Source of the DNA: Gilliamella sp. Occ3-1
GTDB lineage: Bacteria; Pseudomonadota; Gammaproteobacteria; Enterobacterales; Orbaceae
DNA: 43,313 nt
Direction of reading: 5' to 3'
NCBI RefSeq assembly: GCF_001690655.1
Contig: NZ_LZHQ01000006.1
Span: 1-43,313 of the forward strand
Shown: positions 18,389-27,457 of the stretch, in pieces
How the letters are laid out: each line of letters starts with the position of its first letter
Position numbering within the stretch: the first letter of the stretch is position 1
Translations under genes and position numbers: made by a program
Notes under the pieces: model-generated
The model's input: only the letters and a program-made list of their open reading frames with translations
What the model was told of the DNA's origin: nothing
Databases searched by the model: none

Positions 18389-18949
18389 ATGTGGCATGAT
18401 TTTAATACGCAAATTTTTTTATTAATAAACGCTTCAGATCATGCATCTAAATCATTTGTCTTTTTTGCTATTTTTTGTGCTAAATATTTGGTTTACCTAT
18501 CTGTTATTATTATGGTAATCGGTTGGTGTATTCGGCCTATTTATAGGCAATTAATTTTAAAAATAGTATTTAGTTTAGGGTTAGCATTATTAGTTACTTT
18601 TGTTATTCGTTATTGTTTTTATTCTCCACGCCCTTTTGAGGTTGAAGTTGGTACTAATTATCTTTTTCATGACAAAACAAGTTCTTTACCGAGCCAACAT
18701 GCGGTATTTGTGTGGACGATGTTTTTTGCTGTTTTTTTTGATAATGCATATCGCTTTAGAACAGATCTATATTTATTGGCTTTAATTGCTGTACTTGTAT
18801 GTTGGAGTCGTATATATCTAGGGATTCATTGGCCATTAGATATTATTGTCGGATTTATTTTAAGTATATTATCGGCGTATTTAATTAATAAAAATTGGAT
18901 AAGTATTAACAAGTTTCTTAATAAGTATGTTCTTATTGAGCGCAATTAA
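18389..18949 (+). CDS. ybjG: PAP2-family undecaprenyl pyrophosphate phosphatase (YbjG-like)
   Basis: This inner-membrane phosphatase recycles undecaprenyl pyrophosphate, the lipid carrier of wall and LPS sugars. The three PAP2 motifs are visible: R74 with RP at 81-82 (RYCFYSPRPF), SLPSQH with His104, and SRIYLGIHWPLD with His147 and Asp151. The second motif reads PSQH rather than PSGH/PSDH. About five to six membrane helices fit in 186 aa. In enterics ybjG is a PmrA target; here it has a PmrA box and stands directly before basR-basS. A GAGAG ribosome site precedes the start. Confidence 0.88.
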   Translation: MWHDFNTQIFLLINASDHASKSFVFFAIFCAKYLVYLSVIIMVIGWCIRPIYRQLILKIVFSLGLALLVTFVIRYCFYSPRPFEVEVGTNYLFHDKTSSLPSQHAVFVWTMFFAVFFDNAYRFRTDLYLLALIAVLVCWSRIYLGIHWPLDIIVGFILSILSAYLINKNWISINKFLNKYVLIERN

Positions 18950-19044
18950 TAGCTTTAGATATGTAACGTGAAGTATATAATTACTGATAATTATACGATT
19001 GAGAATTCTTAGTGATTCCAACATTTATATAAGGTAAATCATCA

Positions 19045-19707
19045 ATGAAAATATTAATTGTTGAAGATGATAGCTTGCTACAGAAAGGTTTATACGATGG
19101 TATAACGTCAAATGGTTATGTTTGTGAAGTTGCTACAAATGGTAAACAAGCTGAAGATTATATTCAATTTGGGCAGTTTAGTTTAATTATACTCGATTTA
19201 GGATTACCTGATTGTGATGGACTGGACTTACTGATTCGCTGGCGAAAAAATCATATTTCAACGCCAGTTTTGATTTTAACTGCACGCGATACCATAGAAG
19301 ATAGAGTAGAAGGTTTAGATAATGGTGCCGACGATTATTTGATTAAACCTTTTGCTTTAACTGAATTATTAGCTAGAGTAAGAGCGTTAATTAGTCGAGA
19401 TCAAGGTACCGCAGATAATCTTATCAGTTATGGTCCTATTACTATTGATATAAAACAACAAAAAGCGACTGTTAATAACCAAGAAGTAGTGTTAACACCA
19501 AAAGAGTTTATTGTATTATCTCGATTAATGCTAAAAGCTGGCGAAAAGGTCCACCGTGACTTATTGCAAAATGATCTTTATGATTGGCAAAGTGACCCTA
19601 GCTCAAATGTTTTAGAAGTGTATATTTACGGGTTACGTAATAAATTGGGTAAAAATTTCATTCGCACAATACGAGGTTATGGTTATCAACTTAATGATGG
19701 ATGTTGA
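19045..19707 (+). CDS. basR: Response regulator BasR/PmrA
   Basis: This is an OmpR-family regulator of lipid A and envelope remodelling genes. The receiver domain has the acidic pocket VEDD (residues 7-9), phosphoacceptor Asp51 (LDLGLPDCDGL), Thr in LILTARD and Lys in LIKPF. The winged-helix DNA-binding domain occupies roughly residues 125-218 (LTPKEFIVLSRLMLKAGEKVHR, IRTIRGYGYQL). It aligns well along its whole 220 aa with E. coli BasR. It lies 33 bases before basS, and the box upstream of the ybjG-like gene is the expected target. Confidence 0.93.
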   Translation: MKILIVEDDSLLQKGLYDGITSNGYVCEVATNGKQAEDYIQFGQFSLIILDLGLPDCDGLDLLIRWRKNHISTPVLILTARDTIEDRVEGLDNGADDYLIKPFALTELLARVRALISRDQGTADNLISYGPITIDIKQQKATVNNQEVVLTPKEFIVLSRLMLKAGEKVHRDLLQNDLYDWQSDPSSNVLEVYIYGLRNKLGKNFIRTIRGYGYQLNDGC

Positions 19708-19740
19708 TAAATCGATTAATTTAAATTAGATAATTAAAAT

Positions 19741-20844
19741 ATGATTTCAGAATCACTTAGTAATATACGCCACAGTATTAGTTGGAACCTATTTTTTACC
19801 TTGGGTTCTATCATGTTGGTTTGTCAGATTATTACTGTTCTTTGGTTATGGCACGAAAGTAAAGAACAAATAGATGTATTGGTTAATTTGACTCTAAGTC
19901 AAAATAAAATTGATGAAGTTGTTGAAGAAGAAGAATTAGAAGCGATTTTCGTTTTGTTTTGTTCTGCTTTTTCTATGATGGCAGTAACACTAATTTTAGC
20001 GTACAAAGCGATCAAGTGGATCACAAAACCGTTGGAAATTTTAGAGAAAGATCTTAATCAACGTACCGAGGAGAACCTAAAACCCATTGCGCCAATCAGC
20101 AATATGCGTGAAATTAAATCGATTACATCTGTATTGAATAATCTTTTTATTAGACTGAGTACAACATTATCTCAAGAACGTCTTTTTACCGCCGACGTAG
20201 CGCATGAAATGAGGACACCTTTAGCAGGCATTCGTTTACATCTAGAATTGTTAGAAAATAAAAATAACATTGATTGCACAGAGTTAATTGATCGTATAGA
20301 TCGATTAGTCAATACTGTAGAACAGCTATTAATGCTTGCTCGAACTAGTCAAAAGTTTACTGTAGGAAAGTATCAACATATTAATTTTTATAATGATATT
20401 ATGATTCCGCTGTCTGATGAACTAACAGAATTGACTTCACAAAAACAGCAACAGCTTGAATGGCATTTGACTGATAAAGATCTTATTTTTAATGGTGATG
20501 CAACCTTAATAAGACTATTAGTACGTAATTTAGTTGAAAATAGTTATCGCTACAGTCCTGAGAACACTAAAATCGTGGTAAGTTGTTACAAAATTAAAAA
20601 AGATATCATTATTACTGTAGAAGATGAAGGTAATGGCATTGATGAGTCTAAAAGCGAAAAAATGATCCAAGCCTTTTTTCGTATGGATCGCAAGCATAAT
20701 GGTATTGGGCTTGGTTTAAGTATAGTGAACCGTATTGCTAAATTACATCAAGGTCTATTTACCTTAAAAAATAGACCTAATAATGTAAAAGCTGCCATTG
20801 CACAATTGAGAATTACTGATTCAGTTCGTCAACTAAACGAGTGA
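19741..20844 (+). CDS. basS: Sensor histidine kinase BasS/PmrB
   Basis: The inner-membrane sensor senses Fe(III), Al(III) or low pH in relatives and phosphorylates BasR. TM1 (about 17-37, with the WLWHES end also seen in E. coli BasS) and TM2 (about 69-90) flank a short periplasmic loop holding an acid cluster, DEVVEEEELE at 58-67, with several overlapping ExxE spacings like the PmrB metal motif. HAMP follows, then phospho-His155 in FTADVAHEMRTPLAG, the N box NLVENSYRYSP, and the G boxes DEGNGID and GIGLGLSI. At 367 aa it matches the family. Its 3' end overlaps the convergent yrbL by 32 bases. Confidence 0.93.
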   Translation: MISESLSNIRHSISWNLFFTLGSIMLVCQIITVLWLWHESKEQIDVLVNLTLSQNKIDEVVEEEELEAIFVLFCSAFSMMAVTLILAYKAIKWITKPLEILEKDLNQRTEENLKPIAPISNMREIKSITSVLNNLFIRLSTTLSQERLFTADVAHEMRTPLAGIRLHLELLENKNNIDCTELIDRIDRLVNTVEQLLMLARTSQKFTVGKYQHINFYNDIMIPLSDELTELTSQKQQQLEWHLTDKDLIFNGDATLIRLLVRNLVENSYRYSPENTKIVVSCYKIKKDIIITVEDEGNGIDESKSEKMIQAFFRMDRKHNGIGLGLSIVNRIAKLHQGLFTLKNRPNNVKAAIAQLRITDSVRQLNE

Positions 20845-21433
20845 TTAATTTGTTGTTGCTATTTTCTTTAATAATGGATGTTAAAAAACGTTGCCAAGTT
20901 CGTTCAATTTTGGCTTTAGCAAAAAAAGGAATGTAATTGGCAATAGGAATAAGAGTTGAATTACCGATATTATCGATAATAATTAAGCGACTGTTATCTG
21001 CACTTAAGTGCTGAAACAAAATATTTTTGCTTTTTATTGTCATTGTAATAATACGATCTTTTAATAGGGCTGATTTCAAATTTCTTAATGAAGTAACTAA
21101 ATCATCGTAATATTGCTTAGTTAATTTTGTATCAGCAAGGTATTTTTCAAGTGGTGTAGCTATTTCTCCGGTATAATCTCGGATGAGTTGGAAAACATGA
21201 CCTTTGCCATAATTGGTTGAAACTGGGCCGTAATATTTTGCTATTGCATCGAATGAAACATTACGTCTAATTAGATGTTTATAATAAGAAATTTCTCGAT
21301 TAGTCTCATCTTCAGCACCAACATTATAATTCACTTTGATACACTTATTGGGATCATTTGGATGACGATAACATTTTCGGTGCAATCCTCTGCTAATATA
21401 ATCTTCTATTGAAAGTTGAATTGTATTGTTCAT
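20813..21433 (-). CDS. yrbL: YrbL, PhoP/PmrA-regulated kinase-like protein
   Basis: YrbL belongs to the PhoP regulatory network protein family (PF10707); its biochemical role is not established. The 206-aa product keeps the family landmarks GLHRKCYRHPNDPNKCIKV, EISYYKHLIRR, YGPVSTNYGKGHVF, KSKNILFQHL and IIDNIGNSTLIPIANY, which resemble a protein-kinase fold. In Salmonella and E. coli yrbL is controlled by PhoP and PmrA. Here it faces basS tail to tail with a 32-base overlap, so each transcript is antisense to the other at the ends. I found no convincing PmrA box in its own upstream region. Confidence 0.88.
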   Translation of the reverse strand: MNNTIQLSIEDYISRGLHRKCYRHPNDPNKCIKVNYNVGAEDETNREISYYKHLIRRNVSFDAIAKYYGPVSTNYGKGHVFQLIRDYTGEIATPLEKYLADTKLTKQYYDDLVTSLRNLKSALLKDRIITMTIKSKNILFQHLSADNSRLIIIDNIGNSTLIPIANYIPFFAKAKIERTWQRFLTSIIKENSNNKLITRLVDELNQ

Positions 21434-21524
21434 TTATTTAAATATTTTGTTATTTAATGTTGATTTTAGTTTATCAGTAAGCATTCCTTCTCGCTATGAT
21501 TTTTTATTTTTACTCTAGCGCTTT

Positions 21525-21707
21525 TATAATATTTCTGTATAATATTGCCACCCACGTTACGACAACGTTCTTCCCAACGTTGTTTTCGGTTGTCAATATT
21601 AGTATAACCGCTCGAAGGGGTGAGTTAATTAATGGTAACAATCAAAAAGTGTAAATAAATCAAATGATTTATTAACGTGAGATTAATTAAAAATTGGATA
21701 ATTACGA
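21525..21707 (+). promoter_or_regulatory. rplM promoter and long leader with hairpin
   Basis: Two TATAAT hexamers (21525-21530 and 21538-21543) can serve as -10 elements. The leader of about 150 bases contains ACAACGTT-CTTCCC-AACGTTGT (21562-21583), an eight-base stem with a CTTCCC loop. L13 represses its own operon in E. coli through the leader, so a feedback role is plausible, but the specific fold was not compared. Confidence 0.55.
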
Positions 21708-22136
21708 ATGAGTACTTTTTCAGCTAAACCAGAAACAGTTAAACGCGACTGGTATGTTGTTGATGCAGCAGGTAAAACGTTAGGTCGTTTAGCTACTGAA
21801 ATCGCAAGCCGTTTGCGTGGTAAACACAAAGCAGAATACACACCACATGTTGATACAGGTGATTATATTATCGTTATCAATGCAGAAAAAGTTGCTGTAA
21901 CAGGCAAAAAACGCACTGATAAGATCTATTATCGTCATACTGGCTACATCGGTGGACTTAAAGAAGCGACTTTTAAAGAGATGATTGAACGTCATCCTGA
22001 ACAAGTCATCGAAATTGCTGTAAAAGGCATGTTACCGAAAGGTCCTCTTGGTCGTGCAATGTACCGTAAACTAAAAGTTTATGCTGGTAGTGAGCACAAT
22101 CATGCGGCACAACAACCGCAAGTATTAGATATTTAA
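21708..22136 (+). CDS. rplM: 50S ribosomal protein L13
   Basis: L13 is an early-assembly protein of the large subunit. The 142-aa sequence has the standard length and motifs: [45 protein letters not shown], and the C-terminal [30 protein letters not shown]. It is followed after eleven bases by rpsI, the conserved rplM-rpsI operon, and is preceded by a structured leader. Confidence 0.98.
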   Translation: MSTFSAKPETVKRDWYVVDAAGKTLGRLATEIASRLRGKHKAEYTPHVDTGDYIIVINAEKVAVTGKKRTDKIYYRHTGYIGGLKEATFKEMIERHPEQVIEIAVKGMLPKGPLGRAMYRKLKVYAGSEHNHAAQQPQVLDI

Positions 22137-22144
22137 GGGGATAA

Positions 22145-22540
<396 letters not shown>

Positions 22541-22574
22541 TAGCAATATTACAAAAACGTTACAATTTTGTTTC

Positions 22575-22601
22575 AAAACCCAGCGAATGCTGGGTTTTTT
22601 T
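22575..22601 (+). terminator. Intrinsic terminator of rplM-rpsI
   Basis: The stem AAAACCCAGC / GCTGGGTTTT (22575-22584 and 22589-22598) has a GAAT loop and continues into a T-run. It separates the ribosomal operon from sspA. Confidence 0.93.
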
Positions 22602-22873
22602 ATGCTGATTTGGTTAATTAAAAAGCTAAACTACGTAGGTTAAATATTTTTAAGAATTAAGATTATTTAGGAAATAAATATTATTTAATATTATTAGGTT
22701 AACTAATTTAATAAATCCTATACTTAAGCACATGTTTTATGAAACTGCTTGTCAAGATTAGGGCTTGAGGAAAAGAATTAAAGAAAATTTATTTTTTTTA
22801 ACAATTTTGTTATCCAATTTGTTAGAATAGACGGCAACTAGACTTATTTTAATTTTATAAATTTGGAGTGGAT

Positions 22874-23506
22874 ATGGTTGTTGCTGTTAATAAACGTTCT
22901 GTAATGACATTATTTTGTGATACAACAGATATTTACGGGCATCAGATTCGTTTTGTTCTGGCAGAAAAAGGGGTAACTGCGGAAATAGAGTTTGTAACGG
23001 CAGATAATTTACCACAGGAATTATTGGATCTTAATCCATATAGTTCAATTCCAACTTTAATTGATCGTGATCTTACGTTATATGAACCACATATTGCGTT
23101 AGAATATTTGGATGAACGCTTTCCGCACCCACCATTAATGCCTGTTTATCCTATCGTTCGTGCTAATTCACGATTAACAATGTACCGTATTAAAAAAGAG
23201 TGGTATAGTGCATATGAAACAATTATTGCTGATCCTAATAGTGATGCGGCTAAAACAGCACGAAAAAACCTTCTTGATGATCTTATTTCAGTTTCGGTTA
23301 TGTTTAAAGAAAAAGATTATTTTATGAGTGATGATTTTACATTATGTGATTGTTATTTTGCGCCGTTACTTTGGCGTTTGCCATTGCTTGGTATTGAATT
23401 ACCAAAAGTAGCTGAAAAGAATTATTTAGCATATATGGCGAGAATTTTTGAACGCCCTGCTTTTATTAATTCATTAACTGAAGCAGAAAAAAAGATAAGA
23501 TCATAA
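22874..23506 (+). CDS. sspA: Stringent starvation protein A
   Basis: SspA is a glutathione-transferase-fold protein that binds RNA polymerase and lowers H-NS action in stationary phase or acid stress. The start at 22874 (MVVAVNKRSVMTLF) matches E. coli SspA in length and N-terminus and has GGAG five bases upstream; a GTG at 22868 would overlap that site. The conserved ERFPHPPLMPVYP (the surface pocket segment) and DCYFAPLLWRLP are present. The product is 210 aa. It is followed by sspB, as in enterics. Confidence 0.95.
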   Translation: MVVAVNKRSVMTLFCDTTDIYGHQIRFVLAEKGVTAEIEFVTADNLPQELLDLNPYSSIPTLIDRDLTLYEPHIALEYLDERFPHPPLMPVYPIVRANSRLTMYRIKKEWYSAYETIIADPNSDAAKTARKNLLDDLISVSVMFKEKDYFMSDDFTLCDCYFAPLLWRLPLLGIELPKVAEKNYLAYMARIFERPAFINSLTEAEKKIRS

Positions 23507-23555
23507 ACAATTAAATTTATCTTTATTTACGATAATTTTAGCCAAGGTAGCCTTG

Positions 23556-23963
23556 ATGGAACTTGAACAAATGACGCCACGTCGCCCTTATCTATTTAGG
23601 GCTTTTTATGACTGGATTTTGGATAATGATTTAACACCTTACATTGTGGTTAATACTTCTGTATATGGGGTGTTAGTGCCGCAGGAATTTATCCAAAACA
23701 ATCAAATTATACTGAATATAGCCCCACAATCCGTTGGTCAATATTTGGCTACTAACGAACAAATTGAATTTAATGCTCGCTTTTCTGGTGTGCCACAACA
23801 TATTGTGGTACCAATGGCAGCGATTGAGGCAATTTATGCTCGTGAAAACGGTGTTGGTATGGGATTTGAAGATGAGCCTAAATATCAGGCACAGCGTGAG
23901 TCTTCATCTCAACAACTTGAACAATCTAAACCAAAACCTAATCCATTTCGAGTTGTTAAATAG
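23556..23963 (+). CDS. sspB: ClpXP adaptor SspB
   Basis: SspB delivers ssrA-tagged proteins to ClpXP. The folded tag-binding domain spans about residues 3-110 (MTPRRPYLFRAFYDWILDND, LNIAPQSVGQYLATNEQIEFNARFSG, AIYARENGVGMGFE). A short flexible linker leads to the ClpX-binding tail PNPFRVVK, equivalent to the RPALRVVK tail in E. coli. The linker is much shorter than in E. coli (product 135 aa against 165). The ATG at 23556 fits the family better than the TTG one codon upstream. Confidence 0.95.
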   Translation: MELEQMTPRRPYLFRAFYDWILDNDLTPYIVVNTSVYGVLVPQEFIQNNQIILNIAPQSVGQYLATNEQIEFNARFSGVPQHIVVPMAAIEAIYARENGVGMGFEDEPKYQAQRESSSQQLEQSKPKPNPFRVVK

Positions 23964-24395
23964 CGTTTTTTTATTATTTGATAAGGTGCTTTTTAAGAAC
24001 CTAATTGCTGGCAGTTTGTGTCTTTGATGATGCTAATACGATGAGATTAGAGCTAAATTCATTTGCTAATAGCGATGTGTTTGTAACGCGAATCGATATT
24101 AAATCAAGGTATTGTAGTGGTTCGTTTAAAAGCTAACTAGAAAAAAATATTGATTTTATCATGTTTTTTATATGACAATTTCTAGCTAAAACAAAACCGC
24201 TAACAAAATGCCGCTATAAAATTTTCAAGTTAAAGTTTAATACATTATTTAAAAATAATTTACAATTAATTAACTAAAATTGACGTTTTAGTATTTGGTT
24301 AACTATAATTTTGACTGTTTTTTGACAAAATATATCTCATTAAAAAATGAGCAATTATAAAATTAAAACAACAAATTAATTGGAGATTAGAAATT
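23964..24395. other. 432-bp noncoding stretch before the surface-protein gene
   Basis: It is AT-rich with no gene-like ORF. TTGACT and TTGACA at about 24312 and 24322 could be -35 elements, followed by a short hairpin CTCATT-AAAA-AATGAG near 24338-24353 in the leader. GGAGA lies about ten bases before the GTG start. Confidence 0.45.
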
Positions 24396-26015
24396 GTGTG
24401 TTATCATAATAAAAAGTGTTGGTATTTCTGTACCCTAAACCTATTTAAGTTTGACTGCAATCAAAAACAGATTCCATTCTTATTTTTATCTTCAGGTCAA
24501 ACGAAACCGCCAAGGTTGTCGCTAATTTTTAACTTGTTATCCAAATCATCTTTAACTTTTGTACCGCCACTGTTATTGCTCTATTCAGTAGATTTACAAG
24601 CATTGTCCACTCATACATCTCAGGTCATTCATGGCTCGTCGCCATATTTGACACTTGATGGTGGAGTTACCAAATTAGCTACAACTAATGACTTATTAAG
24701 TATTAAATTATCAAACGGTCAAGTTTTCAGTCCACAACATAATAACTCAGCGATGACTCCAATCCAGTTACCTAATGCCGGTGATACCCTTGTTAATATT
24801 GAAATGATAGTTCCCCCATCAACTAACTTGATAAGTACAAGTAGTTTAGTAACTCAAGGTAATTGGGGAGATGATGATGGAGATGGACAGGGAGCTAATA
24901 GTGTCACTGCGACAGGGAATATATCAGTATCGTTTACTGATAAAAATGGTAATGCCGTTAGTCGCAGTGATATATTAGATATTTGTAATGCACCTTATAG
25001 GATAACATTAAGTAGTACGGATGCTACTTTAGCAACAAAGTATGGTGTGCCAAATAGAATTACTTTTAGCGGAAATATGGTGTCATATTATATCAACCCA
25101 AATTCACAGCAACCTAAAGTTTGCTATGTAAGGCCTCGTTTGATATTTGGCGGTACTAATTTTGCTGGAGATAATCCTCGCTTTGCGGGTCCATCTAGCA
25201 TATGGGATCCTACTAAAGGTTTTTTAACACAGTCAATTAATCCATCTTCTTATAGCCTTAATTTTCCCACTACGGGGGCTGATGGATTATATTTTGATTT
25301 GGATATAGGTGGGGTGGATGTAAGTCAATTGACGTGGTCTTCACAAACTCACGGAGGGATAACAGCAACAGTGAATTGGGTAAAACCTCGTTCAGACTCA
25401 TTCACCATTCCATGCCGAAGTTGCACGGGCACTACTACATATGATGATTGGATTACAGATAAATCCAAAAACGTAACGCGAGTAACGTTAAATGGCCCTA
25501 GGGCGAATAATACCCAAATACAATCAAGTAATCCTAGTCTACTTACTGTGCCATCTTTGCCGCAACTATTTGTGTTGGAAGGGAAGAATAGTAGTGGTGT
25601 GGTTGTTAAATATGGATTTGAGCTAAAGCAGTGGTTTGTCCATCGGGGAGAGAAATATACTACTGTTCCTGAGCAAGCAACTTGGTGTAGTAGTTTGGGT
25701 TATCGTTTTTCGAAGATAAGAGATTTAAGCAATGCGAAATGTGGTGTGGATAATGCTTATTTTCCATGTATAAGCGACATAGATGGCTCCACACCGTCGT
25801 CCGGTAGTCTATATTACCAACGTCAAATAGGGGCAGGATTTTTAAGTGAGTGGAGTGATGTATCCTATTATGGTGATGTGGCAGGTTTTGGTCGTGGTGA
25901 TATTTGGACGAATGATGCGGTATCAAATACAACTCACTTATATATTCACCGTAATGGTTATGTGGATCAGTGGGGCACCTTTGGAGGTGGCTATGCTGTT
26001 TGCACCGTACCTTAG
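24396..26015 (+). CDS. Putative secreted or surface protein with Cys-rich C-terminal domain
   Basis: I do not recognise a named family. The frame opens with GTG behind GGAGA. Residues 1-50 are basic and Cys-containing, followed by a hydrophobic stretch (SSLTFVPPLLLLYSVDLQALS) that could be a late signal peptide after an extended N-region. The body is Ser/Thr/Asn-rich and beta-like, with an acidic loop NWGDDDGDGQGAN (Ca-binding type spacing), a CRSCTG pair, and a C-terminal block of about 110 residues: WCSSLGYR, ISDIDGSTPSSGSLYYQRQIGAGFLSEW, GDIWTND and a final YAVCTVP. This resembles DUF1566 or lectin-like tips of gut-bacterial adhesins. It interrupts the sspB to ygiF housekeeping stretch, suggesting an accessory insertion. 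Confidence 0.6.
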   Translation: MCYHNKKCWYFCTLNLFKFDCNQKQIPFLFLSSGQTKPPRLSLIFNLLSKSSLTFVPPLLLLYSVDLQALSTHTSQVIHGSSPYLTLDGGVTKLATTNDLLSIKLSNGQVFSPQHNNSAMTPIQLPNAGDTLVNIEMIVPPSTNLISTSSLVTQGNWGDDDGDGQGANSVTATGNISVSFTDKNGNAVSRSDILDICNAPYRITLSSTDATLATKYGVPNRITFSGNMVSYYINPNSQQPKVCYVRPRLIFGGTNFAGDNPRFAGPSSIWDPTKGFLTQSINPSSYSLNFPTTGADGLYFDLDIGGVDVSQLTWSSQTHGGITATVNWVKPRSDSFTIPCRSCTGTTTYDDWITDKSKNVTRVTLNGPRANNTQIQSSNPSLLTVPSLPQLFVLEGKNSSGVVVKYGFELKQWFVHRGEKYTTVPEQATWCSSLGYRFSKIRDLSNAKCGVDNAYFPCISDIDGSTPSSGSLYYQRQIGAGFLSEWSDVSYYGDVAGFGRGDIWTNDAVSNTTHLYIHRNGYVDQWGTFGGGYAVCTVP

Positions 26016-26481
26016 TTTTTAACGTTTAGTTCTTAATTCTTTGTCTGTAGGGAGCTAATTGTGCAAATTGGAAAGTCAATCAACCAATAAGTGAAGCCCC
26101 TCAACATTAAGCCAAGTCAGTTAGGTTAGAGAAATGTTATTGTGGTTAACTACCTAAAAGTGTTATTCATTTCAAATAACTAACTTCATTTGTAGTAAAA
26201 AGTAATCAGAAAATTAATTGATTTTATTTGCCAGTTTTTAATAACAATTAATATTATAAAACCACCTAATATTTATATCATTTGTCTTATTTTGGTATCG
26301 AATAGCCAAAGTATGGATCATTAGTCAATCGCTAATTCCCCAATCTAAATATAACCACTATTTCTATTTTGAACACCCAAACCATAAACACCTATCCCTC
26401 CCTACTTTAATACATGTTTAAGTGTATTTCTTCAAATATTCAATATATGATATAGCAAAATAACCAATACAAAACAGAACA
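26016..26481. other. 466-bp noncoding stretch before ygiF
   Basis: Stop codons occur in all frames and no clear hairpin with T-tail is seen after the surface-protein gene. ATATGATATAG near 26446-26456 could be part of a -10. Nothing else was identified. Confidence 0.45.
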
Positions 26482-27441
26482 ATGAGTAACGAAATCGAAT
26501 TAAAATTTGAAATCAATACCAATGATATTGCCAGTTTAAAATATTATTTAGATCAATGGGCGGATTGTGACGAGGCCGAATTTTCGGCATCATTAGCATT
26601 ATCATCAACAAAACGTAATGTTACTAAACAAAACTTGACCAATACTTATTACGATACTAGTGATTATTACCTGCGTAATCATGGTTGTGGGCTGCGTGTA
26701 AGAGGGTGTGATGATAATTTCGCAAAACGTTTTGAAATCACATTAAAGCGTGACAAAAAATCGATTGCGGGGTTGCATGAGCGTGCAGAATTTAATGTCG
26801 ATTTACCTAATTCAGTCCCCGATTTAACCGTATTACCTTGCCATGCATTGCCAAATAGCTGTGATGTTGCTCAGCTACAACGGGATTTACAGCCTCTATT
26901 TACCACCAATTTTGAGCGGCAAGCGTGGTTAATTTCGTTTGCAAGTAGTGAAATTGAAGTTGCGTTAGATCAAGGGCAAATTAGTTCAAATAATCAATCT
27001 ATTCCTTTTAAAGAAGTTGAACTTGAAATCAAGCAAGGCAATAAACACGATTTACTTAATTTTGCTATTGAGCTAAGTCGATTTAATTTGCATCTTTTTT
27101 CACAAAGCAAAGCTTCTAGAGGGTATCGTTTACTGAATAATTTGGCACTTAAAAAGTGCAATTATGCGCTTTCAAGTCAATGTGATTTGCCTAAATTGCT
27201 TGAGTTTTGGCAACAAAACGAAGAATATGCGTTAGAAGTGGATGATTTAGAATACTACAAGCAAACTTTAAATCAGGTAAATGATCAGTTAACCAATAAA
27301 CCGCTTTCTAACGAGCTAGAGTTTGCTCAATGGCAAGCGACATTGTTGGTTATTAATTCTGTAAAAGAATTTGCTTTTAGTGAGATAAATACGAAGCTAA
27401 AACTAATGCTAATTGTTGCAATAAATAAAATTAACATATAA
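26482..27441 (+). CDS. ygiF: CYTH-domain inorganic triphosphatase YgiF, shortened
   Basis: YgiF hydrolyses tripolyphosphate. The CYTH domain has the EIELKF signature (ExExK, residues 4-8), the basic LRVRG and EITLKRDK strands, and EVELEIKQGN, so the catalytic tunnel residues appear intact. E. coli YgiF is 433 aa with a C-terminal CHAD helical domain; here the protein is 319 aa, and only a short helical part (about residues 230-319) follows the CYTH domain, so most of CHAD is missing. The ygiF to glnE order is as in enterics, but a decayed gene now lies between them. Confidence 0.85.
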   Translation: MSNEIELKFEINTNDIASLKYYLDQWADCDEAEFSASLALSSTKRNVTKQNLTNTYYDTSDYYLRNHGCGLRVRGCDDNFAKRFEITLKRDKKSIAGLHERAEFNVDLPNSVPDLTVLPCHALPNSCDVAQLQRDLQPLFTTNFERQAWLISFASSEIEVALDQGQISSNNQSIPFKEVELEIKQGNKHDLLNFAIELSRFNLHLFSQSKASRGYRLLNNLALKKCNYALSSQCDLPKLLEFWQQNEEYALEVDDLEYYKQTLNQVNDQLTNKPLSNELEFAQWQATLLVINSVKEFAFSEINTKLKLMLIVAINKINI

Positions 27442-27457
27442 ATATAAGGATATATAG

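Noticed and set aside
21434..21500. PhoP or PmrA box in front of yrbL
   Set aside because: ATTAAA and TTTAAA hexamers near 21440-21460 are 16 bases apart, not 11, and GTTGA/GTTTA copies on the plus strand are spaced ten. Neither fits the direct-repeat consensus.
25660..25932. Minus-strand His-rich ORF inside the surface-protein gene
   Set aside because: It is fully contained in the larger ORF. The His-rich look comes from reverse reading of Gly/Asp/Trp codons.
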